64,000 nucleotides of DNA from contig JALHMF010000007.1 in the NCBI GenBank assembly GCA_022844205.1, forward strand, positions 1 through 64,000. The letters are read 5' to 3'. The DNA is from Xanthobacteraceae bacterium. GTDB lineage: Bacteria > Pseudomonadota > Alphaproteobacteria > Rhizobiales > Xanthobacteraceae. Both the position numbers and the translations under genes were made by a program. Positions 41,418 through 50,132 of the stretch are shown here, one piece after another. Under the pieces are notes generated by a model, which searched no databases, was not told the DNA's origin, and saw nothing but the letters and a program-made list of their open reading frames with translations. Position 1 is the first letter of the stretch. Every line of letters starts with the position of its first letter.

Positions 41418-43229
41418 TTATTTCCGTTCCACTTCCTCGCGCAGCATTTCCAGTTCCAGCCATTTTTCTTCCGCGGCGGCCAGTTCAGCCTGCGTTTTCG
41501 CCAGCGAGGCCGATATCTGCGTGAAGGCCATGGGATCGCGTTCGTACAATGCCGGATCGTTGAAGCGGGATTGCAAATCCAACACAGACGATTGCAATGC
41601 TGCGATCTGTTTCGGCAACTGCTCGAGCGCATGCTTCTGGTTGAAGTTGAGCTTGGACCGCGTGGACTTTGCCACTTCCGCTTGCGGTCTGTTTTTCTTC
41701 TCGGCTTTACTCACGGCTGGCGTACGCTTGCCGGCAATGTCCTTGCCGCGCTGGGCGAGCATATCCGAGTAGCCGCCGGCATATTCCTGCCAGCGTCCGT
41801 TGCCTTCCGGCACGATCACGGCACTCACCACACGATCGAGAAAATCGCGGTCGTGGCTGATGAGGATGACCGTGCCGGTATAGTCGCCGAGCATCTCCTC
41901 GACCACATCGAGGGTTTCCAGGTCGAGATCGTTGGTCGGCTCGTCGAGGACGAGCAAGTTTGAAGGTTTCGCCAGCGCGCGCGCAAGCATCACGCGGCCG
42001 CGTTCGCCACCGGAAAGCGCGCGCAGCGGTGTGCGCGCCTGCTCGGGTGAAAACAGAAAATCCTTCATGTAACTCACCACATGCCGCTTCTCGCCGCCGA
42101 CTTCGACCATGTCGCCGCTGCCGCTGGTGAGCGCCTCGCGCAGCGTCCATTCGGGGTCGAGACTCTCGCGGCGCTGGTCGAGGGCGGTCATCTGCAGATT
42201 TGCCCCGAGACGGATTTCACCTGCATCCGGCTTGAGTGTGCCGGTGAGCAGATTCACCAGCGTGGTTTTTCCGCTGCCGTTCGGGCCGACGATGCCGATG
42301 CGGTCGCCGCGCATGATGCGCGTGGAAAAATCGCGAACGATAATTTCGCCGCCGAAGGACTTTTCGATCTTTCTCGCCTCGATCACGAGCGCGCCGGATT
42401 TCTCCGCCTGTGCCGCCTCGATCACGGCCTTGCCCGGAACGCGCTGACGATCGCTGCGGTTGCGGCGCAATTCAGCGAGCGCACCGACACGGCGCACATT
42501 GCGTTTCCGGCGCGCGGTGACGCCATAGCGCATCCAGTGTTCTTCGGCTTCGATCTTGCGGCCGAGTTTTTGCAGATCGCGCTCTTCTTCCGCGAGTTTT
42601 TCGTCGCGCCAGGCCTCGAAACGGGAGAAACCGAAATCGAGCTGGCGGGCCTTGCCGCGGTCGAGCCAGACCGTTCCTTGCGAAAGCGTCTCCAGAAAAC
42701 GCCGGTCGTGGCTGATCAGCACCATGGCGCCGCGCTGTTGCGCAAGCCGCGCTTCCAGCCATTCGATGGCGGGCAGATCGAGATGGTTGGTCGGCTCGTC
42801 GAGCAGGAGGATGTCGGGATCGGGCGCCAGCACGCGCGCGATGGCGGCGCGCCGCGCTTCGCCTCCCGAAAGCTGCGATGGATTTTCGCCGCCGCTCAGT
42901 CCGAGCTGCTCCAGCAGGTAGCGCGCCTGATGCGGATCGTCGGAAGGGCCAAGCCCGGCTTCGACATAGGCGCGCACGCTGGCGTACCCGGACAAATCCG
43001 GCTCCTGCGGCAGGTAGCGGATCACGGCATCGGGCTGCACGAAACGCTTGCCGCTGTCGGGATCGATCAGCCCGGCCGCGATCTTCAGCATCGTGGACTT
43101 GCCCGATCCGTTGCGCCCGACGAGGCAAAGCCGGTCGCCGGCGCTCACGGAAAGATCGACGCCGGTCAGCAGCGGCGTGCCGCCGAAGGTGAGCGCGATG
43201 TTGCTGAGCTGGAGCAGGGGAGCGGCCAT
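41418..43229 (-). CDS. uup: ABC-F family ATPase, Uup-like
   Basis: A 603-residue soluble protein with two ABC domains and no membrane part. Domain 1 has LVGRNGSGKSTML, LSGGEARRAAIARVL and LLLDEPTNHLD; domain 2 has IVGPNGSGKTTLVN, LSGGERGRVMLARAL and LVLDEPTNDLD. The C-terminal coiled coil (last about 80 residues, NFNQKHALEQLPKQIAALQ) resembles Uup/EttA DNA- or ribosome-binding tails. ABC-F proteins act on ribosomes or on recombination intermediates; the Uup call rests on the C-terminal domain. It is read convergently with the flavoprotein gene (stops adjacent). Confidence 0.85.
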   Translation of the reverse strand: MAAPLLQLSNIALTFGGTPLLTGVDLSVSAGDRLCLVGRNGSGKSTMLKIAAGLIDPDSGKRFVQPDAVIRYLPQEPDLSGYASVRAYVEAGLGPSDDPHQARYLLEQLGLSGGENPSQLSGGEARRAAIARVLAPDPDILLLDEPTNHLDLPAIEWLEARLAQQRGAMVLISHDRRFLETLSQGTVWLDRGKARQLDFGFSRFEAWRDEKLAEEERDLQKLGRKIEAEEHWMRYGVTARRKRNVRRVGALAELRRNRSDRQRVPGKAVIEAAQAEKSGALVIEARKIEKSFGGEIIVRDFSTRIMRGDRIGIVGPNGSGKTTLVNLLTGTLKPDAGEIRLGANLQMTALDQRRESLDPEWTLREALTSGSGDMVEVGGEKRHVVSYMKDFLFSPEQARTPLRALSGGERGRVMLARALAKPSNLLVLDEPTNDLDLETLDVVEEMLGDYTGTVILISHDRDFLDRVVSAVIVPEGNGRWQEYAGGYSDMLAQRGKDIAGKRTPAVSKAEKKNRPQAEVAKSTRSKLNFNQKHALEQLPKQIAALQSSVLDLQSRFNDPALYERDPMAFTQISASLAKTQAELAAAEEKWLELEMLREEVERK

Positions 43230-43315
43230 CGGGAAGCAGTACCCTCGCGAGCGGCAAAGAGCGAGGGCGTCACGATGTAGCGCTTGGGCTTATCGCCGGA
43301 TGCGCTGGTGGAAGG

Positions 43316-44062
43316 CTAGACCGAGTGATAAATGTCGAGGGCGAGGTTCACGTCATCGAAGACGCGGCCGCGGCCGTTCTTCAACACCAGCGCCTTGTTG
43401 CAGTACTCCTTGATGATGTTGGCGTCGTGACTGACCAGGATCATCGCGCAGTTGCGGCGCTTTACGAACAGCTCGTCATGGCATTTTTTATGAAAGTGAT
43501 GGTCGCCCACCGCGATGACCTCGTCGATCAGGAAGCAGTCGAAATCGATCGCAAGCGTCAGCGCGAAGACAAGCCGCGCCCGCATACCGGAAGAATAGGT
43601 TTTCACCGGGAGGAACAGATTCCGGCCCAGTTCGGCGAAGTCGTCCACGAGTTTCAGCGTCCGGTCGAACGGCACATCGTAGATGCGCGACAGGAAGCGG
43701 ATATTGTCGAGGCCGCTCATGCCGGCCTCGAAGCCGCCGCTGAACGCGATCGGCCATGACATGCTCATCCCGCGATAGATTTCGCCGGATGTCGGCGGCA
43801 GCACGCCGCCGATGATCTTCACGAGCGTCGATTTGCCGGCGCCATTGCGGCCAAGCACGGCGATTTTCTCACCCGGTTCGATCGAGAAACTCACGCCGTC
43901 CACGACGCGGCGGACGCCGATCTGGGTGTGAAACTCCATCACAATATCGATAATCTCGATGCGCTTGCCCTTGTCGGTGGCCTGTCTCGGCATCGGATCG
44001 CCGATGAAACGCGGGAGCATCTGCTCGCCTTTGGCGAGCAAATTCGTGACCAGTTCTCTCAC
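43316..44062 (-). CDS. kpsT: Capsule ABC exporter ATPase (KpsT-like)
   Basis: A 248-residue ATPase of the KpsT/Wzt class that powers capsule export. Walker A is LGRNGAGKSTLVKI, Walker B with signature is YSSGMRARLVFALTLAIDFDCFLIDEVIAVGD, and the switch His is in ILVSHDANII. The SSGM signature and the IDEV form are typical of polysaccharide exporters. The first about 45 residues precede the core. The start is GTG at 44062 overlapping the kpsE stop (GTGA). No C-terminal carbohydrate-binding domain, consistent with group 2 capsule rather than Wzt O-antigen export. In S. meliloti the homologue is RkpS. Confidence 0.88.
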   Translation of the reverse strand: MRELVTNLLAKGEQMLPRFIGDPMPRQATDKGKRIEIIDIVMEFHTQIGVRRVVDGVSFSIEPGEKIAVLGRNGAGKSTLVKIIGGVLPPTSGEIYRGMSMSWPIAFSGGFEAGMSGLDNIRFLSRIYDVPFDRTLKLVDDFAELGRNLFLPVKTYSSGMRARLVFALTLAIDFDCFLIDEVIAVGDHHFHKKCHDELFVKRRNCAMILVSHDANIIKEYCNKALVLKNGRGRVFDDVNLALDIYHSV

Positions 44063-45312
44063 AGCTGATGCTCTAGAACGGCCACGCGAAATTCGCGGAC
44101 GATCCAGAACGCGCAAAGCGAGACGCCGAAGATCACGAACGTCCAGAGCAGGCGCCTCGGATAATAGGGATAGTCCGGAAGGTTCGGCTCGACGACGCGC
44201 TCCAGATAAAGCTGCTGGCGCTGCGCCTCCTGCCGGGCATTCTCCAGCGACACCAGCGAGGCAGTCAGCGACTTCACGGCAAGCTCCCGTTCCAGGGTGA
44301 TCTGCTCGAAGCGCGAAAGCTTGTCGACCATCGACTGGTCGCCGCCGACGATCAGCGAGCGCTGCTTGCTGATCTGGGATTCCAGCGAGCGCAAACGGTT
44401 GCGCAATGGTTCGATCTGCGGAGAACTGGGCGTCAGCAGCAGCGTATTTTCAAGCTGGACGCGGTCGGCGGCGGCTTCCACCGTCAGTTTGGTCACGAGA
44501 TCGAGCGCCGATTCCGACTGCTTTCCGGGATCGATGACCAGCTCCCGGTTGCGGAAATCGGTCATCCGCACCTGCAATGCCTCGATGCGCTCCTCCGCCT
44601 TGCGCACGAATTCTTCCGAGAAACGCACCGAGTCCGCCCGTGCGCGCGTGTTGAGCTTGTTCACGAGTTCCTCGGCATGACTGAGCAATGCCAGCGCCAG
44701 TTTTTGCGAATCTTCCGGGCGAAAGGTGCTGACTTCCAGGACGCTAATGCCGCTGTCGCCTTGAACATTGATGCTGATGAAATCGAGATAGTGGCGGTAG
44801 AATTTTTCCTTGTTGTTGCGCGTGAAGATATTGGGAAAACGGTTGATGAAATCGCCTTCGCTGCGCGAAAAAATCTCCCTCAGCTCGTTATTCGCTTCCA
44901 GTTTTTCCACCGCGTCGCGCGAGCGGATGAATTCGTTCACCGAATAGGTTTCATCGAGCGCGCGAGAAAAATTCATGCTGCTGGCGACGGCTTGCGCGGC
45001 GGTCTGGCTGGTCCCGATTCCAAGCGAAGACAAGGCGGACATTGGGCCGCCGCCGGAGACGCTGCGCACGATGAAGCGGGCTTCGGACGTAAACTGGTCC
45101 GATGCAAGCAGTCCGAAATAGACCGATGCAAGGAAGGTCGGCAGCACGACGATGGACAGGAACATCGTGTGGCGTCGCGCGAACCTCTTGAGCGAGAAGG
45201 CGCGTTCCGTACCCTGTAGGCGGGTGTAAGGCGAGATCGGGGAGCCGCTGCGGTTTACCGGCGTCAGTTCGAGCTGTTGTGAGACTTTCGGTTTGGCCAT
45301 TGCCGCCTTCAC
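44059..45312 (-). CDS. kpsE: Capsule export inner-membrane protein KpsE-like, copy 1
   Basis: A 417-residue Wzz/KpsE-type periplasmic adaptor. A membrane helix at about 50-72 (FLSIVVLPTFLASVYFGLLAS) and another near the C-terminus (about 385-405) frame a long periplasmic coiled coil. It follows the SEARFIVRS, FRPEDSQKLALALLSHAEELVNKLN, DFRNRELVIDPGKQSE and EPNLPDYPYYPRR landmarks. The protein bridges the inner-membrane transporter and the outer-membrane channel. GTG start at 45312 overlaps the kpsM stop; four-base overlaps link kpsM, kpsE and kpsT into one translational unit. The S. meliloti counterpart is RkpR. Confidence 0.87.
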   Translation of the reverse strand: MKAAMAKPKVSQQLELTPVNRSGSPISPYTRLQGTERAFSLKRFARRHTMFLSIVVLPTFLASVYFGLLASDQFTSEARFIVRSVSGGGPMSALSSLGIGTSQTAAQAVASSMNFSRALDETYSVNEFIRSRDAVEKLEANNELREIFSRSEGDFINRFPNIFTRNNKEKFYRHYLDFISINVQGDSGISVLEVSTFRPEDSQKLALALLSHAEELVNKLNTRARADSVRFSEEFVRKAEERIEALQVRMTDFRNRELVIDPGKQSESALDLVTKLTVEAAADRVQLENTLLLTPSSPQIEPLRNRLRSLESQISKQRSLIVGGDQSMVDKLSRFEQITLERELAVKSLTASLVSLENARQEAQRQQLYLERVVEPNLPDYPYYPRRLLWTFVIFGVSLCAFWIVREFRVAVLEHQL

Positions 45313-46136
45313 TCAAACCGGATGCGCGAACGCGCCTTGCTTGCGAGATAGAGGCCGAAGGAAGTCAGCCCGATGCACCAGGCGAGGATCGGCACCAGCG
45401 ACCAGTGCATGGTGACGAGGTTGCCCCAAAGGCCTTCGCGGAACATCTCGTTGATGCCGACCAGCGGCGAAAGCACCGCGAGGTCCTGATATTTTTTCGG
45501 CAGCCAGTCGACCAGGAAGAACGAGCCGGTGATGGGCAGCGTCAGGTAGAGAAACGGGCCCACAAAGTGCTCCGCGACGTGGGAGATTTCGGTCAGTGAC
45601 GCGAGGATCAGGCCGACACCGAACGAAAGCCAGGCGAGCAGCAGCCAGGCGCAGATCAGCAGCAATGGGTCGGCGATCGGATCGAGGAAACCGAGCAGAT
45701 ACAACGGCACATAGGCGACGAAAAATGCACAGCCGGTGCCGATCGTTTCCAGCATGGTGCGCGCAACCATCGTGTCCAGAAAATAGATGTGGCGGTGGAA
45801 GAGCAGGCCCGAATTGTCACGGAAACAATTCTGCGATCGCGCCACGATATGCCGCCAGAGCGTGAGGACGGAATAGCCGGTCAGCGCGAAGGGTATGACG
45901 TCAACATTGTGACCCTTGGTCAGGCCGGCGAGCGACCAGATGATCATGATGCCGCCGGTCAGCAGCAGCGGTTCGCCCATCAGCCAGAAGAATCCGATGT
46001 TCTCGCGGCCGTAGCGCGTCATCGCTTCGCGCATCATCAGCGCGCTGATTACGCGGTTTTGCAGCCGGAATGCAGCAAAGAACGGCCAGCGCGATATTTC
46101 CTCAAGTTTCTGCGAGATCGCGCCGAGGCTAACCAT
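45309..46136 (-). CDS. kpsM: Capsule ABC exporter permease (KpsM-like)
   Basis: A 275-residue ABC-2 permease of the KpsM/Wzm class with six predicted helices. The N-terminal ALMMREAMTRYGRENIGFFWLMGEPLLLT is the family's cytoplasmic interface segment. The C-terminal half has LPITGSFFLVDWLPKKYQDLAVLSPLVGINEMFREG. It forms the membrane channel for the finished polysaccharide. It overlaps the second kpsE-like gene upstream by eight bases and kpsE copy 1 downstream by four. It is closest in layout to group 2 capsule and RkpT proteins, though an O-antigen exporter cannot be excluded from this gene alone. Confidence 0.88.
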   Translation of the reverse strand: MVSLGAISQKLEEISRWPFFAAFRLQNRVISALMMREAMTRYGRENIGFFWLMGEPLLLTGGIMIIWSLAGLTKGHNVDVIPFALTGYSVLTLWRHIVARSQNCFRDNSGLLFHRHIYFLDTMVARTMLETIGTGCAFFVAYVPLYLLGFLDPIADPLLLICAWLLLAWLSFGVGLILASLTEISHVAEHFVGPFLYLTLPITGSFFLVDWLPKKYQDLAVLSPLVGINEMFREGLWGNLVTMHWSLVPILAWCIGLTSFGLYLASKARSRIRFE

Positions 46137-47301
46137 GCAGTTGCTCCCGCGCGCCGACTATGAAGAACCACACCATCGCAAAGATCGCCAATGAGAATAC
46201 AAGCACCGTGATGAAGCTTCGCATCCGCCGCGGCTGGGTATCGTCATCGGGAAGATTCGGTTCGGCGATCGTCTCGATGTAGATGCGCTGCCGCCGCGCT
46301 TCCTGGCGCGCCATTTCCAGCGCGCCCGAAGCAAGGCTCAGTTCCCGGTCGGCGAATTCTCGGCTGAGAACGAGACGTTCATAAGCGGACATCTTCGACG
46401 CCAGCGCGCCGTCGTTGCCGACGAGCTTGGAGCGCTCGCGCTCGATCTGGTCTTCCAGCGCGGAAACGCGATGCCGGAAGGACGGAAGCGATGGATTGCC
46501 CGGTGAGGAGGCAAGGGTTTCCTGGATTTGCGCACGCAGCCGAACGAGTTCGGAGCTGAGCGTGCCGACGATTTCCAGCGCCTTCGCCGAATTGCTGGCC
46601 GGGTCCACGATCAATTCGCGGTTGCGGAATGTGGTGATCGCGGCTTGCGTGTTCACCACCTTCGCTTCGGCGCGTGTCAATTCATTCAGGGCATGGTCGA
46701 TCGCGTCGCGCTGCGCGCGCTCGTTCATACGGTTCACCAGATCTTCGCCGAGTTCGACCAGCGTCTTCGCCAGCACCTGCGCGTCTTCCGGACGGAACGC
46801 GCTCACCTGGAGCATGGTAATTCCGGTCGATGTGCCGTAACTCACTTTCACGCGAGTCAGGTAATAGTCGTAGAGCGCCTCGAACGTGTCTTTGCGCCAG
46901 AAGTACGGATAGCGAGAAAACCAGTCGGTGCCGGGACGCGCGAATATTTCGCGCAACGAGAGCCGCTGCTGCACGCGCGTCACTGCCTCGCGCGATTGCA
47001 TGAAGTTCTGGACCACATAGGTGTCGTCGTCGGCGCGGGAAAAACCGAAGCTCTTCAGGATGCCCGAAAGCCCGCCGCTGGAGTTCTGCGACGATGCCCC
47101 GCGCACGAGGAACGAGGCTTCGGAGACGTAACGGTCGCTGGCAATCACTCCGTAAAAGAGCGCGGCGATGAAGGTTGGGACCGCAACGATCCCCACGAAC
47201 AGCCACTGGGCGAGCGAAAGCCGTTCCTGCACCACGCGAGCAAAGCTTGCCGGCTCGACCTGCTGGTCCTTTTTGGGAGGGATCGCAATCTGCTTGTTCA
47301 T
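46129..47301 (-). CDS. Capsule export inner-membrane protein KpsE-like, copy 2
   Basis: A 390-residue paralogue of copy 1 that shares its landmarks (SEASFLVRG, FRPEDAQVLAKTLVELGEDLVNRMN, TFRNRELIVDP, AEPNLPDDDTQPRR) and its two terminal membrane helices. It heads the exporter operon and overlaps kpsM by eight bases. Ordinary kps loci have a single KpsE; two unlike copies flanking the permease may form a mixed adaptor ring or serve different chain-length or coupling roles (inference). ATG start at 47301. Confidence 0.85.
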   Translation of the reverse strand: MNKQIAIPPKKDQQVEPASFARVVQERLSLAQWLFVGIVAVPTFIAALFYGVIASDRYVSEASFLVRGASSQNSSGGLSGILKSFGFSRADDDTYVVQNFMQSREAVTRVQQRLSLREIFARPGTDWFSRYPYFWRKDTFEALYDYYLTRVKVSYGTSTGITMLQVSAFRPEDAQVLAKTLVELGEDLVNRMNERAQRDAIDHALNELTRAEAKVVNTQAAITTFRNRELIVDPASNSAKALEIVGTLSSELVRLRAQIQETLASSPGNPSLPSFRHRVSALEDQIERERSKLVGNDGALASKMSAYERLVLSREFADRELSLASGALEMARQEARRQRIYIETIAEPNLPDDDTQPRRMRSFITVLVFSLAIFAMVWFFIVGAREQLHG

Positions 47302-47481
47302 CGGAGCACTGCCAAGATGTTACCCCGCAGAGAACGGGCCGCTTGGCGGCCTCGCAGCGCTGCAAATTCATACCGGTCCATAATTACCGCCGCAACCTGG
47401 AATTGGACGGTGCCGCCTGTCGATTGTATACGGATTAGGGCTTAACGGGACGATGATTTTTTTAATCGGCAGGGGCGGCTT

Positions 47482-48969
47482 TTGAAGAAAGTATTGATGG
47501 ACCTTTCGGCTGCGTCGGAAGGCTTTACCGGAATTGGTCATGATACCCGCATGATCTATTCGATGCTGAGCCGCGACCCCGGCATCAGCCTCTCCGGTCT
47601 GATCTATTCGGGCGGGCGCACGGTCATTCCCCGCCTCAAGCCTCGTTCAAAAAACTCAACCGCCCGGGCAGCGTCGATCCTGAACGGTGTTTCGGTCGGC
47701 TGGAACCGGCCGGTCCCGGCTCACCTGCTGGAAAGCCTGCTCAACATTTTCGGCGAAGCTGCGGGGGCCATCCGCTTCCGTCACCCTGTCGAGAAGATGC
47801 CGGAATGGATCAAGACCGACGCGATCTGGCGCGTGCTCTTCCAGGGGAGCCTGCCGCCCGAAGACCGCGAACAGTTGCTCCAGCACGACTATTTTGTCAG
47901 CGACATCAGTGTCTCGCAGATGAGCGACCGTTACGAATTCATGCCGTGGCTCGGTTCCAAAAAGATCGACGCCGCCGGGTTTGAAGCGGTGCTGTTCCCG
48001 TATCCGCGGCCGGTGAAACTTCCGGCCGGGACCAAACGCATCGTGCGGTATCACGACTCGGTCCCGCTCACGCATCCGGACACGGTCGTGCACTGGACCA
48101 GCATCATGCAGCATTACGATTTCACCCGGATGTGCGCGGAGGACGGCGTATTCGTCTGCAATTCCCCGATGAGCCTCGACGATCTCGACAATCTCGCGCC
48201 GGGCGCCGGTGAGCGCGCTGTGACGATTCCCTGTTCGATCAAGCAGCGCGTGACCAATGAGCTGAAAACGCCGGTGCGCGAGATTCTCGCGCGCAGTCTT
48301 TCGTTCTCTACGCTGAAGCACTCCGGTGGGGCCTCGGCGGAGGCGGTCGCGCAGAACAATGCACTGGCAGGCCTGCGCGGCGACACCGATCCGCGCTACA
48401 TCATCAGCGTTTCGACGCTGGAGCCGCGCAAAAATTATGTGAATGCGATCGCCGCATGGGAATTGATGCGTGCCCGCACGGGCCTCGACATCAAATACGT
48501 GATCGTCGGTACGAGCGGCTGGCGCTTCGAGACGACCCACAAGGCGATGATCCCGTATCTGATGACCGGCAATATGATCCATGCGGAGAACATCGGTCTT
48601 GCCGAACTGCAGGCTCTCTATAAAGGCGCGGAATTCTGCCTGTTCCCTTCCTACGGGGAAGGATTTGGCTTTTCGCCGCTCGAAGCCCTGCAGATGGGAA
48701 CGCCCTCCGTGGTGTCGGATATTCCGGTTTTCCGGTGGATGCTCGGCGGGGCGGCGCTCTACGCCGATCCATATAATGTGGGCGACATCGCGCACATGAT
48801 GGAGCAACTGCTGAAGAGTGAGGAAAACTCCGCGCGGCGCGAGCAGATGCTGCATCTGCGGGAAATGGTGATCGACCGTTTCTCCTTCGACACCGTTTCG
48901 AAGCAGTGGCAGTCTTTCTTTGCCGACGAAATGCAGCAGCTTTTCACGAGGCCGGCGCCGGCCCGTTAG
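47482..48969 (+). CDS. GT4 family glycosyltransferase
   Basis: A 495-residue glycosyltransferase with a GT-B fold. The C-terminal half has the GT4 signature: YIISVSTLEPRKNYVNAI, then the nucleotide-sugar site LFPSYGEGFGFSPLEALQMGTPSVVSD (the EX7E motif). The N-terminal half is less conserved (MDLSAASEGFTGIGHDTRMI). It should add one sugar from a nucleotide donor to the capsule chain in the cytoplasm. The start is TTG at 47482 with AGGGG seven bases before. It is divergent from the kps exporter operon, with 180 bases between them, and converges with the next gene (four-base overlap of stops). Confidence 0.85.
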   Translation: MKKVLMDLSAASEGFTGIGHDTRMIYSMLSRDPGISLSGLIYSGGRTVIPRLKPRSKNSTARAASILNGVSVGWNRPVPAHLLESLLNIFGEAAGAIRFRHPVEKMPEWIKTDAIWRVLFQGSLPPEDREQLLQHDYFVSDISVSQMSDRYEFMPWLGSKKIDAAGFEAVLFPYPRPVKLPAGTKRIVRYHDSVPLTHPDTVVHWTSIMQHYDFTRMCAEDGVFVCNSPMSLDDLDNLAPGAGERAVTIPCSIKQRVTNELKTPVREILARSLSFSTLKHSGGASAEAVAQNNALAGLRGDTDPRYIISVSTLEPRKNYVNAIAAWELMRARTGLDIKYVIVGTSGWRFETTHKAMIPYLMTGNMIHAENIGLAELQALYKGAEFCLFPSYGEGFGFSPLEALQMGTPSVVSDIPVFRWMLGGAALYADPYNVGDIAHMMEQLLKSEENSARREQMLHLREMVIDRFSFDTVSKQWQSFFADEMQQLFTRPAPAR

Positions 48970-50030
48970 GACGGATTGCCTGCACTTCTGTCGCGGACCA
49001 TTTCCACTTTCTGGAATTCGATTTTCCCCTCGATAGCCCCCCGCTCCAGCACGAGTCGCGCCTCCAGTGAGGCAGCGGGTGCAGCGACTTCGAATTTCAG
49101 GTCTACGCGAAAATTTCCGTCGTGTGTCAGTTCCGAATGTCCCAGCGCCAGCTCCAGTTTCTGGTTGGCGAGAATATCGACGCGGATGGAGTTCGGAGAG
49201 CCGGTTTCCGTGGCTTCGAAATAAAACGAGGCCGTCCATCTGCCGCGCGGCAAATGCAGATAGGGTCCGTGGAAGATGATGCGCGGCGCCCCGGTCAGCT
49301 CGATCGGATGCGGCATCTTGTGGTCCATATGGGCAGAGTCGTGGAAAATCTGTGCCGGCCATGTGAAGGTATCGAGCGGCTTTCCTTCAAGGCTAGGGGA
49401 CAACTGACGGCGAAAATCCTGCAACACGGCCTGCTCATCGGGCGGCAGCGCCCTGAACCAGGCAGGAAGCGAATTTGCAGCCGGTGTGAATCGCGCCACG
49501 AGTTCCTGCACGTCGAAATCCTCGCCCGGTTTTGGCCTATGCTCGGGCACCAGCCGCGCGATCACTCCGTCGATCAGTCGTTCATCCGCTTCGATTTGGT
49601 AAAACTCCGAGACATAAGTGATGCAGTAGCGCAGGCTGGTTGCGCGTGAAGGGCGCATCAGCAAATACGCATCCGGGTTCGTGAACATCAAATCCAGCAG
49701 TACGAAGGAGCGGACTGCCTGACGCAGGGCATTTTTGCTTGGGAGTTGTTTTTCGAGGGCGATAAAAGCGACCACCGCGAGCGGGTCTTCGGCGAACACC
49801 ACGATCGGCGCCCGCGCCCGAAGGAACATTTCAGAGATCGCGATTTGCGGAGCATTGAACGACAGCACCAGGTGCTGATGCTGCCGTTTGGCAAGTGTTT
49901 CCTTCAGTTCGGCAGGGTTCGCGGGCGCCGCGTAATCGTGCGGCCCGAGCGCCGTTTCCACGATTGTGCGAACCAGATGCAAGCCCCACAGCGACATCGG
50001 GCAGGATGGGCCGAAAACACCGAACAGCAC
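48966..50030 (-). CDS. Uncharacterised capsule-locus protein
   Basis: A 354-residue protein I do not recognise. The N-terminal 170 residues include MLFGVFGPSCPMSLWGLHLVRTI and look alpha/beta; the opening resembles a loose P-loop or PAPS-loop but lacks the usual residues. The C-terminal about 130 residues (GAPRIIFHGPYLHLPRGRWTASFYFEA and regular beta strands after it) look like a beta-sandwich of the kind sometimes appended to glycan-modifying enzymes. No signal peptide is evident. The start is GTG at 50030. The gene lies between a glycosyltransferase and the outer-membrane exporter, so a role in glycan modification is a guess from position only. Confidence 0.6.
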   Translation of the reverse strand: MLFGVFGPSCPMSLWGLHLVRTIVETALGPHDYAAPANPAELKETLAKRQHQHLVLSFNAPQIAISEMFLRARAPIVVFAEDPLAVVAFIALEKQLPSKNALRQAVRSFVLLDLMFTNPDAYLLMRPSRATSLRYCITYVSEFYQIEADERLIDGVIARLVPEHRPKPGEDFDVQELVARFTPAANSLPAWFRALPPDEQAVLQDFRRQLSPSLEGKPLDTFTWPAQIFHDSAHMDHKMPHPIELTGAPRIIFHGPYLHLPRGRWTASFYFEATETGSPNSIRVDILANQKLELALGHSELTHDGNFRVDLKFEVAAPAASLEARLVLERGAIEGKIEFQKVEMVRDRSAGNPS

Positions 50031-50132
50031 GCTCGCCTCGTCTGAACCGGAAGGTCGTTATTGTTTTACGGGCTGGCTTGGCGAGGTCAAAGAAAAGCGT
50101 TGCAAGCCGGTTTGGCTGTGGCACCAGGCGGC

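Noticed and set aside
47656-49362. A 568-residue minus-strand frame across the glycosyltransferase and the next gene
   Set aside because: It spans two credible genes on both strands and shows shadow composition.
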